Shown: piece by piece, positions 54,329-62,894 of the stretch
How the letters are laid out: every line of letters starts with the position of its first letter
Numbering within the stretch: position 1 is the first letter of the stretch
DNA from: Saccharopolyspora erythraea NRRL 2338
GTDB lineage: Bacteria; Actinomycetota; Actinomycetes; Mycobacteriales; Pseudonocardiaceae
NCBI RefSeq assembly: GCF_000062885.1
Contig: NC_009142.1
Location: 4,205,584-4,269,583, forward strand
Length of the DNA: 64,000 nucleotides
Direction of reading: 5' to 3'
The notes under the pieces: model-generated
Seen by the model: the letters and a program-made list of their open reading frames with translations, nothing else
Told to the model about the DNA's origin: nothing
Databases searched by the model: none
Position numbers and translations under genes: made by a program

Positions 54329-55729
54329 TCAGCTCCCGGGGTCGCCGAACACCTTTCCCGGGTTGAAGATGCCCCGCGGGTCCAGGGCGTTCTTCACCGC
54401 GTGGTGCATGCCGACGACGGCCGGGCTGAGCTCGGCGTGCAGGCCCCTGCGCTTGAGCAGCCCGACGCCGTGCTCGCCCGTCACGGTGCCGCCCAGCGCG
54501 ATCGCGTCGTCGACGATGTCGTCGAACGCGCGCTGCGCGCGCAGCTTCGCTTCCTCGTCCCCGGCGGCGGTGATGATCAGCGGGTGCAGGTTGCCGTCCC
54601 CGGCATGGGCGATGTTGGCGATGTGGGTGTCGTGGCGCCGCGCCGAGGCCTCGATGCGGGCCAGCATCTCCGGGACCGCCGCGCGAGGCACGCACACGTC
54701 CTCGGTCAGCAGCGGCCCGAGCCGCTCCAGCGCCGGGTAGGCCAGGCGGCGGGCCTGGAACAGCGCGTCGGCCTCGTGCTGGTCGGTCGAGACCGCGCTC
54801 CAGGTCGCACCCGCCTGGTCGAAGCAGCGGGCCAGCGTCTCGACCTCGTGGTCACCGGCCGCACCGGGGCTGTCGGAGCGCCCGAGCAGCAGCACCTCCG
54901 CCTCGGCGCTGAGTCCCATCTGCTTCCAGGCGTCCACCGCCTCCAGGCAGTGCTTGTCGAGCAGTTCCAGCGCGGAGGGCACCACGCCCGCGGCGGCGAC
55001 GGCCGCGACCGCCTCGCCCGCGGCCACCAGCGTGTCGAAGTAGCCGACCACGGTGCGCTCCGGCGCTCGCACGCCGGGTAACAGGCGGACCGTGACCTCG
55101 GTGATGACGCCGAGCGTGCCCTCCGACCCGACGAACAGGCCGCACAGGTCGTAGCCCGCGACGCCCTTGGCGGTCCGCCTGCCCAGCCGCACGACCTCGC
55201 CGTCGCCGACGACCGCCTCCATCCCGAGCACGTAGTCGCGAGTCACGCCGTACTTGACGCAGCAGACCCCGCCGGCGTTGGTGGCCACGTTGCCGCCGAT
55301 GGTCGACCACGGCGAGCTGGCCGGGTCCGGCGGGTACCACGCGCCCTGCTCCAGGCAGGCCGCGCGGAGGTCGTCGTTGACCACACCGGGCTGCACCACG
55401 GCGAGCTGTTCGCGGGGGTTGATCTCGACGATGCGGTTCATCTCCGCCAGCGAGAGCAGCACGCAGCCGTCCAGGGCGTTGGCCCCTCCCGACAGCCCGG
55501 TCCCGGCGCCCCTGGGCACGACCGGCACGCCCAGGCGCGAGCAGATCCGCACCGCGGTCGCGACCTGCTCGGTGGTGCTCGCCCGCACCACCGCCGCCGG
55601 CTTGCCGTGCGGGGCCCACTCCGCCTCGTCGTGGGCGTATCGGGCCATCGAGTCGGGATCGGTCAGCAGGCACCGCTCGGGCAGTTCCGCCCGCAGCGCC
55701 GCGACGACGCCCTCCGGAAGGTCCGGCAT
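54329..55729 (-). CDS. FAD-linked oxidase, GlcD/D-lactate dehydrogenase family
   Basis: 466-residue flavoprotein similar throughout to the product of 30578-31960: VPVVPRGAGTGLSGGANALD, STIGGNVATNAGGVCCVKYG, IAHAGDGNLHPLIITAAGDE and GEHGVGLLKRRGLHAELSPA. The likely reaction is oxidation of a D-2-hydroxyacid such as glycolate or D-lactate, with electrons passed to the respiratory chain. ATG 55729 follows GGAGGAGAC. No GlcE/GlcF or permease neighbours are present, so substrate is open. Confidence 0.88.
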   Translation of the reverse strand: MPDLPEGVVAALRAELPERCLLTDPDSMARYAHDEAEWAPHGKPAAVVRASTTEQVATAVRICSRLGVPVVPRGAGTGLSGGANALDGCVLLSLAEMNRIVEINPREQLAVVQPGVVNDDLRAACLEQGAWYPPDPASSPWSTIGGNVATNAGGVCCVKYGVTRDYVLGMEAVVGDGEVVRLGRRTAKGVAGYDLCGLFVGSEGTLGVITEVTVRLLPGVRAPERTVVGYFDTLVAAGEAVAAVAAAGVVPSALELLDKHCLEAVDAWKQMGLSAEAEVLLLGRSDSPGAAGDHEVETLARCFDQAGATWSAVSTDQHEADALFQARRLAYPALERLGPLLTEDVCVPRAAVPEMLARIEASARRHDTHIANIAHAGDGNLHPLIITAAGDEEAKLRAQRAFDDIVDDAIALGGTVTGEHGVGLLKRRGLHAELSPAVVGMHHAVKNALDPRGIFNPGKVFGDPGS

Positions 55730-56137
55730 GTCTCCTCCGTTCAACGCACCGCCGTGCACGGTATCCCGCGGGCGGTGCCGCAACGGAGCGTCGCCCGGGA
55801 TCTGGGCGCAAGAACCGTGTCGCCCTCGTCCCGACCGGCCCAATGGATGAGGCGCGGGCAGGGCCGGTCCCGCGGGCGTTCCGCGCTGTCCAGCACCGCC
55901 GACCGCCAGGCACGCCGGACCCGCTCGGAGGTGATCCACATGTCCGCACCGATCACCCTCGTGTCGTTGCCCAGCCCCGCAGTGTCCCCGTCCTGGAAAC
56001 ATCTTCGACATCGACTCCGAGCACCCCGTCGAGAGCCTCATGCGGCTCGGGGCGGTCCGGCCGCTACCTGTAGGACATCTGGGGTGGCTGAGGACAGGAC
56101 GCCGCGCGCCTGCCACCGCGACGCCTATGGTGGGTGC
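55730..56137. other. Intergenic region with a frameshifted small ORF
   Basis: 408 bases. At 55940 an ATG follows GGAGGTGATC and encodes MSAPITLVSLPSPAVSPSW, after which a different frame continues plausibly as NIFDIDSEHPVESLMRLGAV. The first frame runs without stop into the homocysteine methyltransferase gene. It may be a decayed small gene or a sequencing-type shift. No other element is seen. Confidence 0.35.
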
Positions 56138-57031
56138 GTGCCGTTCCCCGACCTGTGCAGCAGCGCCCCGCTCGTGCTCGACGGTGGCCTGGCCACCGAA
56201 CTGGAGGCCAGGGGCCACGACCTCTCCGACGAGCTGTGGTCGGCGCGGCTGCTGCACGACGCGCCGGAGGAGATCGTCGCCGCGCACGAGGCGTTCTTCC
56301 GCGCCGGTGCGGTCATCGCCACCACCGCCAGCTACCAGGCGAGCTTCCCCGGTTTCGGCGCGCGCGGGATCGGTCGCGGCGACGCCGCGGCGCTCATGCG
56401 CCGCAGCGTCGAGCTGGCCCGGCAGGCCGCCGAACGCCTGGAGCCGGACCGGCCGAGGTGGGTCGCCGCCTCGGTCGGGCCCTACGGCGCGACACTCGCC
56501 GACGGCTCCGAGTACCGCGGACGCTACGGGCTGACCGTCTCGGACCTGGTCGGTTTCCACCGGCCCCGGCTGGAGGTCCTGGCGGGCGCCGGGCCGGACG
56601 TGCTCGCCCTGGAGACGGTGCCCGACCTCGACGAGGCGATCGCCCTCGTCGAGGCGGTCGACGGCATCGGCGTCCCGGCCTGGCTCTCCTACACGGTGGC
56701 CGACGGGCGCACCCGGGCGGGGCAACCGCTCGCCGAGGCTTTCGAGGTGGCCCGCGACCACGAAGACATCGTCGCCGTCGGCGTCAACTGCTGCTCCCCC
56801 GCCGAGGTCGCCCCGGCACTGGCGATCGCCCGGCAGGTGACCGGCAAACCCGTCGTCGCCTACCCCAACAGCGGCGAGGACTGGGACGCGCACTGCCGCA
56901 CCTGGACGGGCGCGTCCCGGTTCCCGGGCACCGCGGCGAGCGCCTGGGCGCACGAGGGCGCCGCAGTCATCGGCGGCTGCTGCCGGGTGCGGCCCGACGA
57001 CATCGCCGACCTGGCCGCCACCCTGCCCTGA
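56138..57031 (+). CDS. mmuM: Homocysteine S-methyltransferase
   Basis: 297-residue zinc enzyme that methylates homocysteine, usually with S-methylmethionine or S-adenosylmethionine as donor. The zinc cysteines are in VAVGVNCCSPAEV and VIGGCCRVRPDDI, and the N-terminal LVLDGGLATELEARGHDLSD is typical. The GTG at 56138 gives the normal family N-terminus; a TATGGT box 7 bases before it suggests a leaderless message. Fits the methyl-cycle theme (metF, ahcY) later in the window. Convergent with the DoxX gene. Confidence 0.92.
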   Translation: MPFPDLCSSAPLVLDGGLATELEARGHDLSDELWSARLLHDAPEEIVAAHEAFFRAGAVIATTASYQASFPGFGARGIGRGDAAALMRRSVELARQAAERLEPDRPRWVAASVGPYGATLADGSEYRGRYGLTVSDLVGFHRPRLEVLAGAGPDVLALETVPDLDEAIALVEAVDGIGVPAWLSYTVADGRTRAGQPLAEAFEVARDHEDIVAVGVNCCSPAEVAPALAIARQVTGKPVVAYPNSGEDWDAHCRTWTGASRFPGTAASAWAHEGAAVIGGCCRVRPDDIADLAATLP

Positions 57032-57038
57032 GCGGGTC

Positions 57039-57437
57039 TCAGCGACCGGTGAGCTGGTACTTGCGGCTCCACGCGACGAAGGCGAAGAGCAGCATCAGCA
57101 CGACCGTCATGACCGCGGCCCCGGGCATGGCCAGCACGGTCAGGTTGGCGACCGTCGCGCAGAGCATCACGATGGCCAGCCCGAGCGCGGCCAGCGGCGA
57201 CAGCCGGGGGATGAGCAGCCCGACCGCTCCGGCCAGCTCGACCGCGCCGGTGAGGTAGCGGAACCACTGGCCGAACCCGATGAGGTCGTAGGTGGCGACC
57301 GCGGTCGGGTCGCCGAGCAGCTTCGGCAGCGATGCGAAGGCGAAGAACGCCGCGAGCAGGACTTGCAGCACCCAGAGCGTCACGTTCATCGCTCGGCCGG
57401 GGCGGGCGGGTGTGGTGTCGACGTGTTCGGCGGCCAT
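57039..57437 (-). CDS. DoxX family membrane protein
   Basis: 132-residue protein with four hydrophobic segments (WVLQVLLAAFFAFASLPKLL at the N-terminus, later YLTGAVELAGAVGLLIPRLS). This is the DoxX/DoxD-like family, whose members occur in quinone-linked or oxidative stress complexes, though single copies usually have no known function. ATG 57437 with GGAGG 7 bases upstream is preferred to ATG 57443. Confidence 0.85.
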   Translation of the reverse strand: MAAEHVDTTPARPGRAMNVTLWVLQVLLAAFFAFASLPKLLGDPTAVATYDLIGFGQWFRYLTGAVELAGAVGLLIPRLSPLAALGLAIVMLCATVANLTVLAMPGAAVMTVVLMLLFAFVAWSRKYQLTGR

Positions 57438-57621
57438 GGTCATTCCTCCGGGAGGTCGGGATCCGGCGTGTCGCCGGTCCGCGTCAGCAGCCCCGAGCCG
57501 AGGCGATCCGCGGCTCGGGCCAGAAGCATCTCAGCGGACTCCGACAATTGCCTCCGCCACGGGCGGGCGGGCCGCGCATAGAGTCGCCGATGGCAGATCA
57601 GCGCGAGCGCTGGAGGCGCAG

Positions 57622-58374
57622 ATGGCGGTGAGCGGGAACGAGTTCGTCCGGACGGCGCGCGAGATCTTCGACGGCGTCGCCACCGGCCAGGCCGAGGCTG
57701 TCGGCCGGGCCGCGGAGCTGGTGACCGGCTCGGTGCGGGCCGGCGGCGTCGTGCACGCCTTCGGCACCGGGCACTCGCAGGCGCTGGCGATGGAGATCGC
57801 CGGGCGGGCGGGCGGCCTGGTGCCGACGAACATGATCGCGCTGCGCGACCTGGTCGTCCACGGCGGCGAACCACCGGGCGTCCTGTTCGACCCGCACCTG
57901 GAGCGGACGCCGGAGGTGGCCCACCGGCTCTACGAGCTTGCCCCGGTCAGCCCGCAGGACGTCTTCGTCGTCGCGTCCAACTCCGGGGTCAACGGCGCGG
58001 TGGTGGAGTTCGCCAGGCTGGTCGCCGAGCGCGGCCACCGGCTCGTGGCGATCACTTCGCGCCAGCACTCCGAGCAGGTGAACTCCCGGCACCCGTCCGG
58101 CAAGCGGCTGGCGGACTTCGCCGACGTGGTGCTCGACAACGGCGCGCCCTACGGCGACGCGGTGCTCCCGCTGCCCGGCGGCGGAGCGGTGTGCGGGGTC
58201 TCCTCGATCACCGCCGCGCTGCTGGCGCAGATGCTCGTGGCCGAGGTGGTCAGCGCGCTGCTGGCCGCCGGGGAGGCACCGCCGGTGTACCTGTCGGCCA
58301 ACATCCCGGAGGGCGACGAGCACAACCGCGCGCTGGAGGAGCGCTACGCCGGTCGCATCCGCCGCGGAGCCTGA
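57622..58374 (+). CDS. SIS-domain sugar isomerase-like protein
   Basis: 250-residue protein with one SIS fold that binds phosphosugars. Characteristic parts are VVHAFGTGHSQALAMEIAGR, VFVVASNSGVNGAVVEFARL, VAITSRQHSEQVNSRHPSGK and YLSANIPEGDEHN. Members of this group accompany aminosugar or N-acetylmuramic acid metabolism genes and may isomerise or bind glucosamine-type phosphates. A strong site TGGAGG precedes the ATG at 57622. The function is uncertain; no dre-like site is seen in the immediate upstream 80 bases. Confidence 0.82.
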   Translation: MAVSGNEFVRTAREIFDGVATGQAEAVGRAAELVTGSVRAGGVVHAFGTGHSQALAMEIAGRAGGLVPTNMIALRDLVVHGGEPPGVLFDPHLERTPEVAHRLYELAPVSPQDVFVVASNSGVNGAVVEFARLVAERGHRLVAITSRQHSEQVNSRHPSGKRLADFADVVLDNGAPYGDAVLPLPGGGAVCGVSSITAALLAQMLVAEVVSALLAAGEAPPVYLSANIPEGDEHNRALEERYAGRIRRGA

Positions 58375-58511
58375 GCCCGCACCCCCGGCAGCGGCCCGCG
58401 CGGCCGATCCATTTCGCTCGGCTCCCCGGGAACCGAGACCGCCCCTGCGACGACCTGTGGTCGAAGGTCGACTCCGGACGAGCGGAGCGGCGGAGCGGTT
58501 CTAGGAGTGAC

Positions 58512-59906
58512 ATGGCGCCCGATGAGCAGTTGGTCGACGAGACGCCCGCGAAACCCGGCATCCGGGAGCCCGGATCTTCGGAAGCACCCCGGCAGTCGTG
58601 GTGGCAGGCGGTGCGGCCGCTGGTGCTGCGCCTGCACTTCTACGCCGGGGTCCTGGTCGCGCCGTTCCTGGTGGTCGCCGCGCTGACGGGGCTGCTCTAC
58701 GTCTTCACCCCGCAGCTGGAGCAGCACGTCTACGACCACGAGCTGCACGTCCCTCCCGCGGCGACGAGCCATCCGCTCACGGCCCAGGTGGAGGTGGCCC
58801 GTGCCGTCCGCCCCGGCGACTCGCTTAAGTCGGTGCGCCCGGCGCCGACGCCGACCGACACCACGCAGGTGATCTTCAACGCCCCGGACCTGCCGGAGAG
58901 CTACCGGCGCACGGTGTTCGTCGACCCGCACACCCTCGAAGTGCGCGGGGTGCTCGACACCTACGGCAGCGGCCAGGCGCTCCCGCTGCGCGCCTGGGTC
59001 GACAACCTGCACCGCGGCCTGCACCTGGGCGACGCCGGGCGCCTCTACAGCGAGCTGGCCGCGAGCTGGCTGTGGGTCGTCGTGCTCGGCGGGCTCGCGT
59101 TGTGGATCGCTCGCAGGCGGCCCCGCCGCAGGCTGCGCGCGGTGCTCGCGCCCGAGGTGCGCCGGGCGGGTCGGCGCGGAACGCTCTCGTGGCACGGGGC
59201 CACCGGCGTGTGGCTGGCCCTCGGGCTGCTGTTCCTGTCCGCGACGGGGCTGACCTGGTCGGTCCACGCCGGGGAGAACATCGGGGCGCTGCGGGAGTCG
59301 CTGTCCTGGGAGACCCCAACCGTCCCCACCGAGTTGCCTGCCCGCTCCACGGCGCGGGGCGACGTCGGGTTCGACCGGGTGCGGGAGGCCGCGGCCGAAC
59401 ACGGGATCACCGGCGCGGTGGAGATCGCCCCACCCGAGGACGGCGGTGCCTACACCGTCCAGCAGGTCCAGCGCCACTGGCCCACCCAGCAGGACTCGGC
59501 CGCCGTCGACCCCGCGAGCGGCGCGGTCACCGCGACGCTCCGATTTGCCGACTACCCGCTCATGGCCAAGCTGTCGAGGTGGGGCATCGACGCGCACATG
59601 GGGCTGCTGTTCGGCTGGGTCAACCAGCTCGTGCTGCTCGTGCTCGGACTCGGCCTGACCGCGATGGTCTTCTGGGGCTATCGCATGTGGTGGCTGCGCG
59701 GACCGGCCTCCGGTTTCGGCAGGCTGCCCGCGCGCGGCGCGTGGCGCCGGGTGCCGGGCCGGGTGATGGCGCCGGTGATCCTCGTCGCCGCGTTCGTCGC
59801 CTACGCCCTGCCGGTGTTCGGAGCCTCCCTGCTGTTGTTCCTGGCCGTGGACGCCGGGCTCGTAGCCCTCGCGCGCCGCACCGCCGACCCGACCCCGGGA
59901 GCCTGA
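58512..59906 (+). CDS. PepSY-associated membrane protein
   Basis: 464-residue membrane protein of the PepSY_TM family. It has an N-terminal membrane segment (VLVAPFLVVAALTGLLYVFT) with conserved histidines in LRLHFYAGV and NLHRGLHLGD, a second pair at WHGATGVWL and DAHMGLLFG, and a C-terminal hydrophobic hairpin. Similar proteins are linked to iron or copper reductase functions, binding haem through paired histidines in some families. ATG 58512 follows TAGGAG. The next gene starts one base past its stop. Confidence 0.83.
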   Translation: MAPDEQLVDETPAKPGIREPGSSEAPRQSWWQAVRPLVLRLHFYAGVLVAPFLVVAALTGLLYVFTPQLEQHVYDHELHVPPAATSHPLTAQVEVARAVRPGDSLKSVRPAPTPTDTTQVIFNAPDLPESYRRTVFVDPHTLEVRGVLDTYGSGQALPLRAWVDNLHRGLHLGDAGRLYSELAASWLWVVVLGGLALWIARRRPRRRLRAVLAPEVRRAGRRGTLSWHGATGVWLALGLLFLSATGLTWSVHAGENIGALRESLSWETPTVPTELPARSTARGDVGFDRVREAAAEHGITGAVEIAPPEDGGAYTVQQVQRHWPTQQDSAAVDPASGAVTATLRFADYPLMAKLSRWGIDAHMGLLFGWVNQLVLLVLGLGLTAMVFWGYRMWWLRGPASGFGRLPARGAWRRVPGRVMAPVILVAAFVAYALPVFGASLLLFLAVDAGLVALARRTADPTPGA

Positions 59907-59907
59907 C

Positions 59908-60609
59908 GTGATCGAAGCACTGCTGCTGCGCTGGGTCCTCACCGCCCTGTTCGCCGGTACCGCGCTGTGGTCGCTCACCCGGCTGGCCGCCCGGGGCTCC
60001 GGCCTGGCCGACCGGGTCAGCTCGGCGGCCCACCTGCTGATGAGCGCCCTGATGGCGGCCATGGCGTGGCCGTGGGGCATGGCGCTCCCGGCGACGCCCC
60101 AGATCGTGCTGTTCGGGCTGGCCGCGCTGTGGTTCGCCTTCCTGGCGGGCAACCGACGCCGCACCGACGATCACCACGGGCACGGCTCCCCCGCGCTCGC
60201 GCACCTGCACCACGCGCTGATGATGGCGGCGATGGTGTGGATGGTGGCCACCATGCCGCTGCTGATGACGGGCCACTCCCCCGACTCCGGCCACGGCGGT
60301 CACCACCACTCGCTCGGTGCTTCGGCGAGCGGCATCGCCGCCGCGGGGCCGCTCCCGACCGGCCCGACCGGCCCGACCGGCGCGGTCGTCGCCGTCTCGG
60401 TGCTGCTCGGCGCGGCGTTCGTGCTGGCCGCGCTGCCGTGGACCGCACGGGCCCTGGACATCGGACGCGGCGCCCTGGACGCCGGAACCGGTGCGGCGGG
60501 TCCTACCGCCGCGGTGCCCGGCCGGACGCGGCGGGCAGTCGCCCTCGACAGCGCCTGCCACGCGGCGATGAGCTTCGGCATGGGCGTCATGCTGCTGACA
60601 GCGCTCTAG
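59908..60609 (+). CDS. DUF5134 histidine-rich membrane protein
   Basis: 233-residue protein with about six to seven membrane segments. Histidine clusters (DDHHGHGSPALAHLHHALMM and SGHGGHHHSLG) suggest metal binding, and MLLTAL closes the last helix. It is translationally tied to the PepSY gene: the stop TGA at 59904-59906 and GTG at 59908 are one base apart. The pair may act in copper or iron handling. DUF5134 has no defined function. Confidence 0.75.
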   Translation: MIEALLLRWVLTALFAGTALWSLTRLAARGSGLADRVSSAAHLLMSALMAAMAWPWGMALPATPQIVLFGLAALWFAFLAGNRRRTDDHHGHGSPALAHLHHALMMAAMVWMVATMPLLMTGHSPDSGHGGHHHSLGASASGIAAAGPLPTGPTGPTGAVVAVSVLLGAAFVLAALPWTARALDIGRGALDAGTGAAGPTAAVPGRTRRAVALDSACHAAMSFGMGVMLLTAL

Positions 60610-60625
60610 CCGCCCGAATGCGAAA

Positions 60626-60660
60626 ACCGCCGCGCCCGATCCGGGATCGGGCGCGGCGGT
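60626..60660. terminator. Bidirectional terminator between DUF5134 and metF
   Basis: 16-bp perfect stem (ACCGCCGCGCCCGATC / GATCGGGCGCGGCGGT) with a 3-base loop. On the minus strand the stem is followed by TTTTCG, so it has an intrinsic-terminator tail for metF as well as ending the PepSY operon. Confidence 0.85.
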
Positions 60661-60676
60661 CTGCGACTCGCGGGTG

Positions 60677-61570
60677 TCAGGTCGCCTTGAGCACCCCGTC
60701 GCTGAGGCCCAGGTTGCTCACGACCTCGCGGGTCGCCTGGGCGCGGTTCAGGCTGTAGAAGTGCAGCGCCGGGACGCCCTCGGCGATGAGCTTCTCGCAC
60801 AGCTTGGTCGTGATCTCGATCCCGGCGGCGCGGAAGCCCGCGGGATCGCCTGCCAGCGGGTCGAGCACCGACGACACCGCGGACGGGATCGTCATGTTGC
60901 TCAGCTGCGTGGTCATGCCCAGCACCTTCGGCGTGGTGATCGGCATGATCCCCGGCAGCAGCGGCTGGTGGCAGCCCCGCTGGGCCAGCCGGTCGCGCAG
61001 CCGCAGGAAGTGCTCCGGCTCCAGGAACATTTGCGCCACCGAGAAGTCCGCCCCCGCACGCAGCTTGGCGACCATGTGCCGGGTGTCGGACTCCAGGTCC
61101 GCCGAGCGCGGGTGCATGTGCGGGAACGCCGCGACGCCCACGCAGAAGTCACCGCACTCGCGCACCAGCCGGACCAGCTCGTCGGCGTAGGTGATGCCCT
61201 CCGGATGCGGGATCCACTCGCCCATCGGGTCGCCCGGCGGGTCGCCCCGGATCACCAGCACGTTGCGGATGCCTTCGGCGGCGTAGGCGCCGATGACCTG
61301 CCGCAGCTCGGCGATCGAGTGGTTCACCCCCGTCAGGTGTGCCATCGGCAGCAGCGTGGTCTCGCCCGCGATCCGGCCGGTGGTGCGCACCGTGCGGTCG
61401 CGGCTGGACCCGCCCGCCCCGTAGGTCACCGAGACGTAGGCGGGGTCCAGCGCCTCGAACTCCCGGATCGCCTTCCACAGCAGCCGCTCTTCCTCGTCGC
61501 TCTTCGGCGGGAAGAACTCCACCGAGAACACCGTCCTGCCCGGCCGCAGCCGGTCGACGACCCGAGTCAT
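60677..61570 (-). CDS. metF: 5,10-methylenetetrahydrofolate reductase
   Basis: 297-residue FAD enzyme producing 5-methyltetrahydrofolate for methionine synthesis. It contains FSVEFFPPKSDEEERLLW, VSVTYGAGGSSRDRTV, LTGVNHSIAELRQVI, VLVIRGDPPGDP and FSVAQMFLEPEHFLRL, all standard for MetF including the FAD- and folate-binding residues. ATG 61570 is chosen over the open frame to 61609. It is transcribed after a second MTHFR gene and ahcY on the same strand, giving two folate-reductase genes side by side. Confidence 0.95.
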   Translation of the reverse strand: MTRVVDRLRPGRTVFSVEFFPPKSDEEERLLWKAIREFEALDPAYVSVTYGAGGSSRDRTVRTTGRIAGETTLLPMAHLTGVNHSIAELRQVIGAYAAEGIRNVLVIRGDPPGDPMGEWIPHPEGITYADELVRLVRECGDFCVGVAAFPHMHPRSADLESDTRHMVAKLRAGADFSVAQMFLEPEHFLRLRDRLAQRGCHQPLLPGIMPITTPKVLGMTTQLSNMTIPSAVSSVLDPLAGDPAGFRAAGIEITTKLCEKLIAEGVPALHFYSLNRAQATREVVSNLGLSDGVLKAT

Positions 61571-61679
61571 GACTTGGCCTCTCCCCTTCCACGCGCGGCT
61601 CCGCAGCATAGTGGTCCGGCGCGTGGGGTGGCCCGGCGATGTGTGCCGCCTCGCTCCCGGCCCAGCCGGGCCACCGGGC

Positions 61680-62567
61680 TCAGGCGGGGCTCGGCGCCCA
61701 GTGCTCCAGCATCGCGGCGAACGTCTCGAACGCCGGCTCGTTGTAGCCGTAGGGCGCTTCGAGGTGGACGCTCAGCGGGAACCCGAGGCCGTGCACGCCG
61801 TCGATGACCCGCTTGTAGAGGTCGACGACCGCCTGCTTGCGCTGCTCGAAACCGAGTTCGGCGGTGCGGGCCACGAATTCCTGTTCCTTCGCGACGCTTT
61901 CGTTGCCCGGGTCCTGGATGAGCCACTGGATGAGCTTCTTCTTGCTCTCCACACCGGGGACGAACCCGAACGACAGCAGGATTTCGGGGCGGTGCGGCGT
62001 GGTTTTCGCGAATTCGCGGAGGAATTCCACGATGGCGTCGGAGTAGAGCAGCTGCGTCATTCCGTAGGTGGCGCCGCGCTCGCATTTGAAACCGAACCGG
62101 CCCTGCTCGCCTTCACGGGTCGGGATCAGGATCGACCCGCGGTGGGGAACCACGTCCTGGTACTTGGTGAGCGCGTCCGTCGGGGCCACACCGGGTCCCT
62201 CGCCGTCGGTCATGTTGCGGGGCACGCCGACGAACGCGATGCCGTCCATGTCCGCCTTGCGCAGGTCCTGCAGGCGCTCGCCCAGCTTCTGTTCGTCGTG
62301 GAAGGCGGTGACCTGCGTGCACAGCGCGCGCATGCCGTCGAGCTCGGGCTGGATGGCCCGCCAGAAGTCGATGGTGTCCATCTTCGGCCGGAAATCGACC
62401 GGGCGGTCCCCGTCCTCCTGGATGATGCCGGGGATCATCACGTGCCGGATCCGGCCCGCCAGCCCGCTCGACCGGCTGAGCTCGGCGATTTTCCTCCCTT
62501 CCGCAACGGCCTTCTGCTCACCGCCGTCGAGGTCGGGCGGAACCAGTTCGAGTGCGATGGTGTTCAT
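61680..62567 (-). CDS. Mycobacterial-type methylenetetrahydrofolate reductase
   Basis: 295-residue protein. It has MNTIALELVPPDLDGG, RHVMIPGIIQEDGDRPVDF, MDGIAFVGVPRNMTDGEGPG, GRFGFKCERGATYGMTQLLY and EILLSFGFVPGVESKKKLIQ. This pattern is that of the divergent MTHFR known in mycobacteria, which works without FAD, unlike MetF. ATG 62567 has GAGG 6 bases upstream. It lies 109 bases upstream of metF on the same strand and downstream of ahcY. Function is inferred from family recall; confidence in family is good. Confidence 0.8.
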   Translation of the reverse strand: MNTIALELVPPDLDGGEQKAVAEGRKIAELSRSSGLAGRIRHVMIPGIIQEDGDRPVDFRPKMDTIDFWRAIQPELDGMRALCTQVTAFHDEQKLGERLQDLRKADMDGIAFVGVPRNMTDGEGPGVAPTDALTKYQDVVPHRGSILIPTREGEQGRFGFKCERGATYGMTQLLYSDAIVEFLREFAKTTPHRPEILLSFGFVPGVESKKKLIQWLIQDPGNESVAKEQEFVARTAELGFEQRKQAVVDLYKRVIDGVHGLGFPLSVHLEAPYGYNEPAFETFAAMLEHWAPSPA

Positions 62568-62894
62568 CTCGGCCTCAGGTTTTCCTTCTGGTCGACTTCG
62601 GTCACCGCGGAGAGCGGAAGAATCCACGCCGCGAACCTGCCCGATGCGAGCAGGGACCGATACTCCTGCTGGAAGGTCTGTTCGCGAAAACCGCGAATCG
62701 AGGAACGCGGGAACCCTCAGCGGTTCCCGCTCGGGAAAAGGAGGGGGCGTTGTGGACGGTCATGTCGTCGGCGGCCCGCTTCGGCCGGGGGGCCGCGCCG
62801 TCGCGGAGCAATGTCCGCGGGCCCGGTGCGGTGGTCACCGCCCGCCGCACCGGGCGGTGACCACCGGTCGGCACCGTGGTGCCGCAGCGGCTGA
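62568..62894. other. Structured leader upstream of the second MTHFR gene
   Basis: 327 bases holding the ahcY terminator (62829-62866) and, closer to the MTHFR start, three hairpins: GCGGGAACC/GGTTCCCGC (62707-62730), TTCGCG/CGCGAA (62681-62697) and AGCAGG/CCTGCT near 62650-62672. No recognised riboswitch core (SAM, SAH, cobalamin or glycine) is visible. Confidence 0.5.
62829..62866 (-). terminator. Terminator after ahcY
   Basis: 15-bp stem whose arms include GGTGGTCACCGCCC and GGGCGGTGACCACC, with an 8-base loop, located 28 bases past the ahcY stop on the minus strand. It separates ahcY from the downstream MTHFR genes. Confidence 0.8.

Noticed and set aside
57540-57621. DasR-like site before the SIS-domain gene
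   Set aside because: Looked for TGGTCTAGACCA-type symmetry and found none.
62602-62763. Small ORF beginning MTVHNAPSFSRAG in the MTHFR leader
   Set aside because: No ribosome site and it runs through the leader hairpins; more likely untranslated.
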